NCBI RefSeq assembly: GCF_001043025.1
Contig: NZ_JYLD01000002.1
Span: 496,001-560,000, forward strand
Direction of reading: 5' to 3'
DNA from: Pseudomonas helleri
GTDB taxonomy: Bacteria > Pseudomonadota > Gammaproteobacteria > Pseudomonadales > Pseudomonadaceae
DNA: 64,000 nt
Notes under the pieces: generated by a model
Seen by the model: only the letters and a program-made list of their open reading frames with translations
What the model was told of the DNA's origin: nothing
The model's database searches: none
Part shown: positions 50,410 through 58,600 of the stretch, piece after piece
Layout of the letters: every line of letters begins with the position of its first letter
Numbering within the stretch: the first letter of the stretch is position 1
Position numbers and translations under genes: made by a program

Positions 50410-52022
50410 GGCGCCGGGGCGTCCAGGTAGACGCTCTCGTAGTCTTCGTTAAGGCTGGTGGCGGTTTGCAGCAGGTTTTTCACCTGGCTGTGGAACAGCG
50501 TCGGGTAGCGCATCTCAAAGATCGGCGCCACCGGCAGGTCGTCGTTGAGCTTGTGCTCCAGCTCGCTGTACACGCGAGTCCGCTCCGCGCCTTCAGGGGT
50601 GTCAGCAACCTTGCTCCACAGGTTGTCCACGTCCGGGTTGCTGTAGCCGCCGACGTTGGCGAACGGCGAGGTTTTAAGGATGTAGTCGGTGCGGTACAGG
50701 TAGGCGTTGACCAGATACGGGTCGCCGATCTGGAAGATAAAGTTGTAGGTCAGGTCAAAGTCCCAGTCGCTGACGCGCTGGAACCAGGTCGCCGCGTCCG
50801 ACGTCACCACCTGCACTTTGAAACCCAGCGGCTGCAAGGCCTGGCGGGTGTACTCGGCCAGACGTTCCCAGGCGCCGCCTTTTTCACCGTTGAGCAAACG
50901 AATGCGCACCGCGCCCACGTCCACTCCGGAATCAGCGATCAGCGCCTTGGCTTTGGCCAGGTCATAGCCGTACTGCGGCAGTTGCGGGTCGTGATAAGGC
51001 GAGCTGGAGGCGAAAGCACCGGGCGACACCTTGCCCGCACCAAAGAAGATGTTGTCGACGATAAACGGACGGTTCAGCGCATACAGAATCGCCTGGCGAA
51101 CCTTGGGGTTGTTCAGCGGTGGCTTGCGGGTGTTGAACTGCAAGTAGGCCAGCCCTGAGTACAGCTCCCATCCCTTGTCCGAAGACTCCACGCCCGGCAG
51201 TGCGCCCAGGCGCTTGAGGTCGGAGTAGTCGGCATCGCCGCTGCGCAGCACCTGCACGTCGTTGCGCTCAAAAGCGGCAGCACGCGACGAGCCGTCCGGG
51301 ATCACGTGAAAGACAATCGCGTCCAGGTGCGGCAACCCCTTTTTCCAGTAGTTCGGGTTTTTCACCAGCTTGATGTAAGCGCCGCGCTTCCACTCCTCAA
51401 ACTTGAACGGCCCGGTGCCCACCGGCTTGAGGTTGTAAGGGTTGCTGCGAAAATCAGTGCCCGCGTAGAGGTGCTCCGGGGCAATCGGGCGCAGGCCGCT
51501 GCCGAGCAATGACAGGAACGGCGCAAAAGGTTTTTTCAGGTGGAAGACCACTTGGTGCGGCTGGCTGGCGTCGATGCTGTCGAGGTACTCCTCGAACACG
51601 CTGGCAATGCGTTTATCGACTTCGGGGTAGAAGGTGCCGAAGCTGAACTTCACGTCAGACGCGGTGAACGGCTTGCCGTCGTGCCATTGCACGTCGGGCT
51701 GCAATTCAAAGGTGTAGGTGAGGCCGTCCGGTGACACCGTCCAGCTGCGCGCCAGCACCGGCTTGGGCTTGAGATCGGTGTCAAAGGTCAGCAAGCCCTG
51801 GAGGATCTTGCCGCTGACGTATTGGGTCGAGACATGGGTGACCACCCCGTGCATCAGCGACGGCGGCTCGGGCTGGGCGATCAGGTTGAGCACACCGCCG
51901 TCTTGCGGGGCGGCGTGAACGCTGGCGGCAAACACGGCGGCACTGGCCAGCAGGCCCAAGCGTTTGAGGGCAAGGCGCAGCGGCCCGGGGCGAGGCGGAT
52001 GACGATGGGCTGGACTGGACAT
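50406..52022 (-). CDS. Periplasmic peptide-type binding protein (SBP family 5), Met/Cys-poor
   Basis: Solute-binding protein of the DppA/OppA class, 538 residues. It has a signal peptide ending near SVHAA, then the family landmarks WTVSPDGLTYTFELQPDVQWHDGKPFTASDV, VGTGPFKFEEWKRGAYIKLVKNPNYW and NTRKPPLNNPKVRQAILYALNR. After the signal it has no Cys and only two Met in about 500 residues. The ATG at 52022 follows GGAGT-like bases; a frame to 52304 covers the regulatory region and is rejected. First gene of the operon, driven by a sigma-54 promoter. Confidence 0.93.
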   Translation of the reverse strand: MSSPAHRHPPRPGPLRLALKRLGLLASAAVFAASVHAAPQDGGVLNLIAQPEPPSLMHGVVTHVSTQYVSGKILQGLLTFDTDLKPKPVLARSWTVSPDGLTYTFELQPDVQWHDGKPFTASDVKFSFGTFYPEVDKRIASVFEEYLDSIDASQPHQVVFHLKKPFAPFLSLLGSGLRPIAPEHLYAGTDFRSNPYNLKPVGTGPFKFEEWKRGAYIKLVKNPNYWKKGLPHLDAIVFHVIPDGSSRAAAFERNDVQVLRSGDADYSDLKRLGALPGVESSDKGWELYSGLAYLQFNTRKPPLNNPKVRQAILYALNRPFIVDNIFFGAGKVSPGAFASSSPYHDPQLPQYGYDLAKAKALIADSGVDVGAVRIRLLNGEKGGAWERLAEYTRQALQPLGFKVQVVTSDAATWFQRVSDWDFDLTYNFIFQIGDPYLVNAYLYRTDYILKTSPFANVGGYSNPDVDNLWSKVADTPEGAERTRVYSELEHKLNDDLPVAPIFEMRYPTLFHSQVKNLLQTATSLNEDYESVYLDAPAP

Positions 52023-52077
52023 GCGAACTCCTGGCGTTAATTGCTCGGGGCATGCGGCCCCACTGCCAAGCAGTTTT

Positions 52078-52092
52078 GCAAGGGGTGTGCCA
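52078..52092 (-). promoter_or_regulatory. Sigma-54 promoter of the peptide-ABC operon
   Basis: On the minus strand TGGCAC-ACCCC-TTGC matches the consensus with exact spacing. Start site near 52066, about 44 bases before the ATG. Confidence 0.82.
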
Positions 52093-52178
52093 CTCCCCGG
52101 CGGGCCGCTGAACCGGCGGCGCAGCGGTCTGCGGCGCTGGCGCATTGATGAAAAATCCACAGCCCCGGACCTGACTGT

Positions 52179-52212
52179 GGAAAAAGCAACAGTGGCCAAC
52201 GTGTTGTTTTCC
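52179..52212. promoter_or_regulatory. Putative enhancer site A (CAACA-N10-TGTTG)
   Basis: Left arm GGAAAAAGCAACA, right arm TGTTGTTTTCC, ten-base centre; the arms match except for two extra bases on the left. It lies between the two divergent sigma-54 promoters, about 77 and 128 bases from the predicted start sites. A similar GAAAAA-K-CAACA element occurs at 54881-54907. Confidence 0.6.
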
Positions 52213-52245
52213 CCCCAGTGCGCATGACTGCGCAGCCGCACGAAC

Positions 52246-52260
52246 TGGCACAGCCCTTGC
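52246..52260 (+). promoter_or_regulatory. Sigma-54 promoter of the TTC38-like gene
   Basis: TGGCAC-AGCCC-TTGC, identical in core and spacing to the TonB-receptor promoter. Start site near 52272, about 26 bases before the ATG. Confidence 0.82.
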
Positions 52261-52297
52261 CCTGTACAACGGATCGACCTTTGAGCGGACACCTCGC

Positions 52298-53674
52298 ATG
52301 TCACACGACTACCTCGGCAACCCCATCGACACCGACCACCCCTTGGCGCGTCAGGCGCTGGACGATTTCACCTTGGGTTTTCTCAGCTACCACCCGCGTG
52401 CCGAGGGGATTGTGGCCAGCGCCGAGCGCCACCCGGAATCGGCGCTGAGCAATGCCCTGGCAGGCATCCTGATGATGTTCAGCGAATCACCGGAAGGCCC
52501 GGTACTGGCCGAGCGCTTTCGCACAATCGCCGCGCAGGTGACCGACCCGCTGCCACGGGCAGCGCTGTATGTGGCGCTGTTGCAGGCGTGGATCAACGAA
52601 GACCTCGACCAGGTGCTGCACCTCAGCGAAACGCTGCTCGACCAGTACCCCCGCGACCTGTTCGCGGCCAAGCTCAACCAGTACGTAGAGTTCAATCGCG
52701 GCAACTGGCCGGCGCTGCTGCGCATCGCCCTTAAGGCTGTGGCGGCCAGCGACGATATCGCCCAGAGCCACGGCATGCTGGCCTTCGCCTACGAGCAATG
52801 CCATTTGCTGGATGAGGCCGAAGCCAGTGCGCGCCGCGCCCTGCAACTGCAAGCGAGCGAACCCTGGGCGCAACATGCGCTGGCCCACGTGATGCTGACC
52901 CAAGGGCGCATTGAAGAAGGCATCGGTTTTCTGGAAAGCGTCAGCCACCATTGGCAGGGGCTCAACTCGTTTATGTACACCCACAACTGGTGGCATCTGG
53001 CGCTGTTTTATTTGGCCCGTGGCGATGAGGCGCGGGTGCTGGAGATCTACGACCAGCATGTCTGGGGCGTGCTGCCGGCGTACTCCCAGGACCAGATCGG
53101 CGCCGTGTCGCTGCTGGCCCGCCTGGAACTGGCAGGGATTGATGTGGGTGAGCGCTGGCAGGCACTTGCGCCGTATCTGCAACAGCGCCATGCCGATACC
53201 GTGCAGCCGTTTTTGAGCGTGCAATACCTGTATGGATTGGGCCGCGCAGGCAAGCCCGAGGCCAATCAATTACTGCACGCATTGCGCGAGCACGCCCTTG
53301 AGGCGCCAGTGTTCAGCCGGGCGGTCTGGGCCGAGGTCACCCTGCCGCTGGCCGAAGGATTGCTGGCCCATGCCCGTGGTGAACACCCAGTGGCGCTGGA
53401 ACGTTTGGGCGTGGCCCTGCCCCGCTTGAACGACATTGGCGGCAGCCATGCGCAGCGCGACCTGTTCGCCCAGATCGAACTGGACGCACGCCTGCACGCG
53501 CAAGACTGGGCCGGGGCGCAGCAGGTGCTGGAATTGCGTCGTCGTTATGACGCACAGGACGTACCGACCAACCGGGCGCTGGAGCGGGTTTACCAGGCGC
53601 TGGGCTTACCGACATTGGCGCAAGCCGCCGCAGCGCGGGTTGAGGCGGTGCTCAACACCCCACACACCCCATAA
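52298..53674 (+). CDS. TTC38-like tetratricopeptide repeat protein
   Basis: 458 residues of helical repeats resembling the TTC38 family; the segments QHALAHVMLTQGRIEEGIGFLES and HNWWHLALFYLARGDEARVLEIYDQHVWG are its landmarks. No signal peptide, so cytoplasmic. The role is unknown. It is the only gene behind a perfect sigma-54 promoter and so belongs to the same regulon as the flanking importer, suggesting a chaperone or scaffold in the pathway (inference). Confidence 0.85.
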   Translation: MSHDYLGNPIDTDHPLARQALDDFTLGFLSYHPRAEGIVASAERHPESALSNALAGILMMFSESPEGPVLAERFRTIAAQVTDPLPRAALYVALLQAWINEDLDQVLHLSETLLDQYPRDLFAAKLNQYVEFNRGNWPALLRIALKAVAASDDIAQSHGMLAFAYEQCHLLDEAEASARRALQLQASEPWAQHALAHVMLTQGRIEEGIGFLESVSHHWQGLNSFMYTHNWWHLALFYLARGDEARVLEIYDQHVWGVLPAYSQDQIGAVSLLARLELAGIDVGERWQALAPYLQQRHADTVQPFLSVQYLYGLGRAGKPEANQLLHALREHALEAPVFSRAVWAEVTLPLAEGLLAHARGEHPVALERLGVALPRLNDIGGSHAQRDLFAQIELDARLHAQDWAGAQQVLELRRRYDAQDVPTNRALERVYQALGLPTLAQAAAARVEAVLNTPHTP

Positions 53675-53687
53675 CCCCCTGACACCC

Positions 53688-53772
53688 GTGGGAGCGGGCT
53701 TGCTCGCGATGCAGACAACTCGGTATCTCTGCCAGACCACGTTGATCCGATCGCGAGCAAGCCCGCTCCCAC
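53688..53772. repeat. REP-like inverted pair
   Basis: GTGGGAGCGGGCTTGCTCGC and its inverted partner, variant of the main repeat, with a 36-base centre. It lies between convergent genes. Confidence 0.75.
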
Positions 53773-53785
53773 AGATTTGGGGGTT

Positions 53786-54778
53786 TCAACGGCGGGCTTG
53801 ATAAACGCCACGGGCGATGGCGCGGGCCACGCAGGTGGCCGCCGCCGAACCGATGCGGCCGATATCGACCTGGCGGCGGGCGCCAGCACTCAGTTCAACC
53901 TCGCCGCTGGCCAAGGCAAATACGGTGTCGCCATCGAACGGCAAGTGCGCCGGGCGCACCGCCATGGCAATGCCGTCCTGAGCCATGATGGCCACGCGTT
54001 TGCAATCGGCGGTGCTCATCTGCGCGGTGCTGGCGACCACCACCAACGTGGTGTTGGCACCGGCTTGCAGGCGGCCCATGGAGTCGAGCCGTGACAGTTC
54101 AGGCATCGGGTCGTTGCAGTCCTGTTCGCCCTGCGGCCGCGCACCTCCCGCCTCGCCGGCGATTTCCCACGGCCACGCCCAGAAGGTTTCGCCATCGGGC
54201 ATGTACACCGAGCCGATCGGGTTGGCCACCACCAGCGCGGCCACCATCAGGCCGTCGCCCAAATCCAGCGAGGCCGAGCCCAAACCGCCTTGCAGCACGC
54301 CCGCCATCGCGCCCCGCCCCGCGCCTGCCGCCCCCAGGTCGAAATCCTCGGCGCAGTTGTTCAGCGCCTCAAAGCCCAAGCGACGATAAGGCGGCTCCAG
54401 CCCCCAGTCCTTGTCGCCGTCATTGGACAGGTCGTGCAACACGGCAGCCGGAACGATAGGGATGGCCGGCGCGCCCGCCTTCAAATGCAGGCCAATACCT
54501 TGCACCGACAACGCCGCCGTCACCGCATCCGCAGCGCCCAGGCCAAACACCGAGCCGCCAGAGAACACCAGCGCATGCAACTGCCCGACCATGTTCTCCG
54601 GCTCCAGCGCCGCCGACTCGCGCCCGCCCGGACCGCCGCCACGAATGTCGACGCTGGCGGTACACGGGCGATCGGTGCGGATCACCGTGACGCCCGTATC
54701 GACACGTTCATCGATGGCGTGGCCGACCAGCAGGCCAGGGATGTCGGTGAGCAAGTTGCGGGGTCCGGGATGTGGCAT
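53786..54778 (-). CDS. P1 family peptidase (DmpA/BapA-like aminopeptidase)
   Basis: 330-residue self-processing N-terminal nucleophile hydrolase of MEROPS S58. LTDIPGLLVGHAIDERVDTGVTVI and GGGPGGRESAALEPENMV begin it; the likely autocleavage site is in AGANTTLVVVAST, where a Thr would become the new N-terminus. Relatives cleave D-amino-acid amides, beta-peptides and other amides. AGGAAGC precedes the ATG. It has its own sigma-54 promoter and is divergent from the TonB operon, so it probably hydrolyses the imported substrate. Confidence 0.9.
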   Translation of the reverse strand: MPHPGPRNLLTDIPGLLVGHAIDERVDTGVTVIRTDRPCTASVDIRGGGPGGRESAALEPENMVGQLHALVFSGGSVFGLGAADAVTAALSVQGIGLHLKAGAPAIPIVPAAVLHDLSNDGDKDWGLEPPYRRLGFEALNNCAEDFDLGAAGAGRGAMAGVLQGGLGSASLDLGDGLMVAALVVANPIGSVYMPDGETFWAWPWEIAGEAGGARPQGEQDCNDPMPELSRLDSMGRLQAGANTTLVVVASTAQMSTADCKRVAIMAQDGIAMAVRPAHLPFDGDTVFALASGEVELSAGARRQVDIGRIGSAAATCVARAIARGVYQARR

Positions 54779-54816
54779 TCAATTGCTTCCTGAAAAGGTG
54801 GTGGTACCCGATGTGG

Positions 54817-54831
54817 AGCAAGTGATGTGCC
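54817..54831 (-). promoter_or_regulatory. Sigma-54 promoter of the P1 peptidase
   Basis: Minus strand TGGCAC-ATCAC-TTGC with exact spacing. Start site near 54805, about 27 bases before the ATG. Confidence 0.82.
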
Positions 54832-54880
54832 AAAGCCGAGAGCGCCGTCAACAGCCGGTTCGCCATCCAATGCCCCTGTA

Positions 54881-54907
54881 GAAAAATCAACACCCTGACC
54901 GGGCGTT
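54881..54907. promoter_or_regulatory. Putative enhancer site B
   Basis: GAAAAATCAACA followed by a 12-base centre and GTTG. It shares 11 of 12 bases of its left half with site A (GAAAAAGCAACA). It lies about 89 and 107 bases from the two predicted start sites. Confidence 0.55.
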
Positions 54908-54974
54908 GCTACAAAAACACCAACCCCGCTCACACCCGCCGTGCAAGCCGTTGTTAACAAAGGCTTTTCAACAA

Positions 54975-54989
54975 TGGCACAGCCCTTGC
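54975..54989 (+). promoter_or_regulatory. Sigma-54 promoter of the TonB receptor-LLM operon
   Basis: TGGCAC-AGCCC-TTGC, exact consensus. Start site near 55001, leaving a leader of about 150 bases. Confidence 0.82.
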
Positions 54990-55149
54990 TCAAGGCCTTT
55001 GCACCAGAGCTTGAGACTGATGCCCCAGAGCATCCGGCAACAAGCCGCTACTCACCACTTTTTACGCGACGCCAATGCCGTCGCCTTACCCGACAAGGTT
55101 GGCCACCCAGCAGGGCGCGAACCGGGGAACACACTGGAGCCTTCGTACC

Positions 55150-57585
55150 ATGACTTCTTCACGTATCACGGGTTTACCCCAGCCGCGCAAGATCTTCGCC
55201 CGCAGCCTGTTGTTTCTTGCCGTGTGCGAAGCCGCGACGGCCGCAAGCCCGCTGCTGGCCGCCGAGAGCAAGAGCGACAACCCGCTGGACACCGTCGTGG
55301 TGGTCGGCAACCGTGGCCAGGCTCGCACCCTGGCCGAAAGCACCGCGCCGGTGGACGTGATCTCGTCCCAGCAGTTGCTGGCCACCGGCGAGCCTGACCT
55401 GACCCGCGCCCTGAACCGCGTGTTGCCGTCCATCAACCTGCCGGCGTCGTCCGGCTATGGTTCCGCGTCGGTGGTGCGCCCCATCAGCCTGCGCGGCTTG
55501 AACGGCGACCAGGTGCTGGTGCTGGTCAACGGCAAGCGCCGCCACAACAGCGCCCTGCTCAACAACGGCACGTCGCTGAACTCCGGCTCGCAGCCGGTCG
55601 ACCTCGACATGATCCCCACCGCATTGATCGATCATGTCGAGATCCTGCGTGACGGCGCCTCGGCCCAGTACGGCTCGGATGCCATCGCCGGGGTGATCAA
55701 CATCGTCCTCAAACAGACCGACCACGGTGGCAGCCTGAAAACCACCTACGGCCAGAACTACCAAAACGGTGATGGCGAAACCATCCGCCAGACCGGCGAC
55801 GTCGGCCTTGCCCTGCCCAATGACGGCTTTATCAACTTTGGCCTGGACGTGCGCCACCAGAAGGTCTCCGACCGCTCCGACAAAGCCCCGTACACCGACA
55901 GCGCGGGCAACACCAGACTGGAGCACACCTATTACGGCACCGGCCTGCCCGAGGCGCGCAACTTCAGTTTGGGTTACAACGCCGAGCTGCCAGTCAGCGA
56001 TGACCTGACCCTGTACTCATTCTCGACCTACACCCGGCGCAACTCGGAAAAGCCTCTGGCCTTCCACCAGCCCGCCAGCTTTGACGGCATTGCCACGCCG
56101 TTCCCGGAAGGGATCGAAGACACCCTGCGCTTTATCGAAAACGACTTTCAGGTGGCCTTCGGTGGCAAAGGCACCGTCGCCGGCTGGGACTACGACCTGT
56201 CCAGCACGTACGGCCAGGACCACGCCGAAGCCACCCTGCGCCACACCTACAACCTGAGCTACGGCCCTGATTCGCCGACCTCGGTCGACACCGGGGTGAA
56301 GACCTTCAGCCAGTGGACCAACAACCTCGACCTGACCCGCGCCTTCGATTTTGGTCTGGCCAAACCGACGCAGATTTCATGGGGCCTGGAGCAACGTTAC
56401 GAGAACTACAAAATCGGCAAGGGCGACTACGCCTCATACGCCAGCGGCCCGTTTGACACAGGTGTCAGCGGCAACCCGATTGCGCCGGGGACTATCTCCG
56501 GTGCTGGCACCACGCCTGCCGATGCCGACCAAAAAGGCCGCACCAGCCTGGCGGCTTATGGCGAGATTGGTCAGGACCTGACCGACAAATGGCACGTTGA
56601 TCTGGCCGGTCGTTACGAGCATTACAACGACGGTTCGGGCACCACCACCAACGGCAAAATCGCCACCCGCTATCAGTTGACGCCGATCCTCGCCGTGCGC
56701 GGCAGCGTCAGCACCGGCTTCCGTGCGCCTTCGTTGGCCCAGCAGATCTACAGCTCCACCTCGCAGACCAGCGTCAACGGCAACCTGTTCAACTACCGCA
56801 ACGTGGCGGTCGACTCGGAAGTGGCCAAGGCTTTGGGGGCCACCACCCTCAAGCCGGAGAAATCCACCAACTTCGCCCTGGGCCTGACCCTGCAACCGAC
56901 CGATGCCACCAGCATCACCCTCGATGCCTACCAGATCAAAATCAAGGACCGCATCGACCAGACCGGCTACCTCGGCGGCACGCCGCAAATCGACGCCATC
57001 CTCGGTGCCGCCGGGCTGCCGACCAACCAGGCGGTGACTTACTTCACCAACGCACTGGACACCACCACCCGCGGCATCGACCTGATCGGTGACTACCGCC
57101 AGAACCTGGGCGCCTACGGCAACCTGCGCTACACCCTGGGCTTTAACTGGAACACCACCGAGATTGACGACATCCACGCCTCGCCCCTGGCCCAGGCCAC
57201 CCTCGGCCCGGACGGCGGCTACAACCGTCAGCGTCAGGGCAACCTCAAGCACGGCAACCCGGAGTCCAAGCTGATTCTGGGCACCACCTGGACCATCAAC
57301 AAGTTTGATATCGGCCTCAACCTGACCCGCTACGGCGAGTACACCCAGTACGGCACCGCCGAAATCTACGACCGCACGTTCTCGCCAGCCTGGATCACCG
57401 ACCTCAACGTGGACTACCACCTGACCTCCAGCCTGACCCTGACGGCGGGCGCCAACAACCTGTTCAACATCTACCCGGAACGCACAAACCTGCCGAGCAG
57501 CTCGGGCGCCTTCCCGTACGGCAACTTCTCACCGTACGGCACCACCGGCGGCTACTGGTACACCGGCGTGACGTACAACTTCTGA
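55150..57585 (+). CDS. TonB-dependent outer-membrane receptor, Met/Cys-poor
   Basis: 811 residues: signal peptide, plug domain (about 45-175: NPLDTVVVVGNRGQARTLAE, ISLRGLNGDQVLVLVNGKRR, VEILRDGASAQYGSDAIAGVINIV) and a 22-strand barrel ending in aromatic YNF. Relatives take up siderophores, vitamins and organosulfur compounds. After the signal it has one Met and no Cys in about 770 residues. The ATG at 55150 follows TGGAG; an upstream in-frame ATG at 55075 is rejected because the signal would be buried. First gene of an operon with three LLM monooxygenases. Confidence 0.93.
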   Translation: MTSSRITGLPQPRKIFARSLLFLAVCEAATAASPLLAAESKSDNPLDTVVVVGNRGQARTLAESTAPVDVISSQQLLATGEPDLTRALNRVLPSINLPASSGYGSASVVRPISLRGLNGDQVLVLVNGKRRHNSALLNNGTSLNSGSQPVDLDMIPTALIDHVEILRDGASAQYGSDAIAGVINIVLKQTDHGGSLKTTYGQNYQNGDGETIRQTGDVGLALPNDGFINFGLDVRHQKVSDRSDKAPYTDSAGNTRLEHTYYGTGLPEARNFSLGYNAELPVSDDLTLYSFSTYTRRNSEKPLAFHQPASFDGIATPFPEGIEDTLRFIENDFQVAFGGKGTVAGWDYDLSSTYGQDHAEATLRHTYNLSYGPDSPTSVDTGVKTFSQWTNNLDLTRAFDFGLAKPTQISWGLEQRYENYKIGKGDYASYASGPFDTGVSGNPIAPGTISGAGTTPADADQKGRTSLAAYGEIGQDLTDKWHVDLAGRYEHYNDGSGTTTNGKIATRYQLTPILAVRGSVSTGFRAPSLAQQIYSSTSQTSVNGNLFNYRNVAVDSEVAKALGATTLKPEKSTNFALGLTLQPTDATSITLDAYQIKIKDRIDQTGYLGGTPQIDAILGAAGLPTNQAVTYFTNALDTTTRGIDLIGDYRQNLGAYGNLRYTLGFNWNTTEIDDIHASPLAQATLGPDGGYNRQRQGNLKHGNPESKLILGTTWTINKFDIGLNLTRYGEYTQYGTAEIYDRTFSPAWITDLNVDYHLTSSLTLTAGANNLFNIYPERTNLPSSSGAFPYGNFSPYGTTGGYWYTGVTYNF

Positions 57586-57646
57586 CCCATTGCCCTGCCG
57601 CCCCAGCGGCGGCAGGGCTTTGCCGAACACTTGCACGGAGGCTGTC

Positions 57647-58600
57647 ATGACCCGCCGTACCGACCCATTGATAGTGGGTGCCTGTTTCACCGCCAACACC
57701 CGTCGCCCGGACTTCGAGCGCCTCAAGGCCCTCGCCCGCAGCGCCGAACGCGGCACATTCGCTGCACTGAGCTTCACCGAACCGCCCGAACAGTTTGAGT
57801 CGCTGACCTTGATATCGGCCCTGGCCGCCGTCACCGAGCACATCGGCCTCATCGCCACCCCGCACGATCCCGAGCCGTACCACATCGCCCGTAAACTCGC
57901 CTCCCTCGACCACCTGTCCAACGGCCGCGCCGCCTGGGGCGTTGCCAGCGAGCCGTCAAGCCAGCGCGCAAACGAACGCCACGACCTGGTTAACGACCTG
58001 TGGGACAGCTGGGACGACGACGCTTTTATCCGTGACAAAGCCAGCGGCCGCTATTTTGACCCCGGCAAACTGCACACCCTCAACCACAAGGGTGAACACT
58101 TCTCGGTGCGCGGCCCACTGAACGTCGCCCGCCCGCCGCAAGGCCACCCGCTGCGGGTGCACACCCTCACATCAGAAGCAGACAAAACCTTGGCCATCCG
58201 CGTGGCTGACGTGATCATCGCCGAACAGCGAGACCTGCCCGCTGCCCAAGCCTTCTATCACGACATCAAACAGCGTGCTGCTGCCGTGGGCCGAAACCCT
58301 GAATACCTCAAGATTCTGACCACGGTCAACCCGCTGGGCAGCACGCCCAATGACATCGCCGAGCATTTAGAACACGAGTTCCAGGCCCGCGCCTGCGATG
58401 GTTTTAATGTGCTGTTCCCCGACTCGACCGACGCCATCGACACCTTCGTCGAGCATGTGATTCCATTGCTGCAACACCGCGGGCTGTTGCGCCACGGCTA
58501 CAGCGGCAGCACCCTGCGTGAACACCTGGGCCTGCCGCGACCAAGCAACCGTTTCAGCGCCAGCATCCTCCCCGTTACGGAACCTGCCCATGCCTCTTGA
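57647..58600 (+). CDS. Short DszA/NtaA-type LLM flavin monooxygenase
   Basis: 317 residues. Landmarks of the NtaA/DszA family are present (LFxSLDHLSNGRAAWGV-type SLDHLSNGRAAWGVASEP, NDLWDSWDDDAFIRDKASGRYFDPGKLHTLNHKGEHFSVRGPLNVARPPQGHP, YHDIKQRAAAVGRNPEYLKIL), but it is about 100 residues shorter than most members, with a shortened N-terminal part. Only the initiator Met and two Cys. GGAGG five bases before the ATG at 57647. Needs reduced flavin from a reductase not seen in this cluster. Confidence 0.87.
   Translation: MTRRTDPLIVGACFTANTRRPDFERLKALARSAERGTFAALSFTEPPEQFESLTLISALAAVTEHIGLIATPHDPEPYHIARKLASLDHLSNGRAAWGVASEPSSQRANERHDLVNDLWDSWDDDAFIRDKASGRYFDPGKLHTLNHKGEHFSVRGPLNVARPPQGHPLRVHTLTSEADKTLAIRVADVIIAEQRDLPAAQAFYHDIKQRAAAVGRNPEYLKILTTVNPLGSTPNDIAEHLEHEFQARACDGFNVLFPDSTDAIDTFVEHVIPLLQHRGLLRHGYSGSTLREHLGLPRPSNRFSASILPVTEPAHAS

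Larger units (their letters stand above)
52023..52297. promoter_or_regulatory. Divergent sigma-54 regulatory region, pair A
   Basis: 275 bases between the binding-protein operon and the TTC38-like gene. It holds one sigma-54 promoter in each direction with a 34-bp imperfect palindrome between them. Confidence 0.7.
54779..55149. promoter_or_regulatory. Divergent sigma-54 regulatory region, pair B
   Basis: 371 bases between the P1 peptidase and the TonB receptor. It contains a sigma-54 promoter in each direction and the second GAAAAA-K-CAACA element. The part after 55000 is the receptor leader; a reading frame through it (54906-55397) is not supported. Confidence 0.7.

Noticed and set aside
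52023-52304. N-terminal extension of the peptide-binding protein to 52304
   Set aside because: It would cover both sigma-54 promoters and bury the signal peptide.
54906-55397. Plus-strand frame overlapping the TonB receptor start
   Set aside because: It runs through the sigma-54 promoter and 250 bases into the receptor gene in another frame; no ribosome site and no family match.
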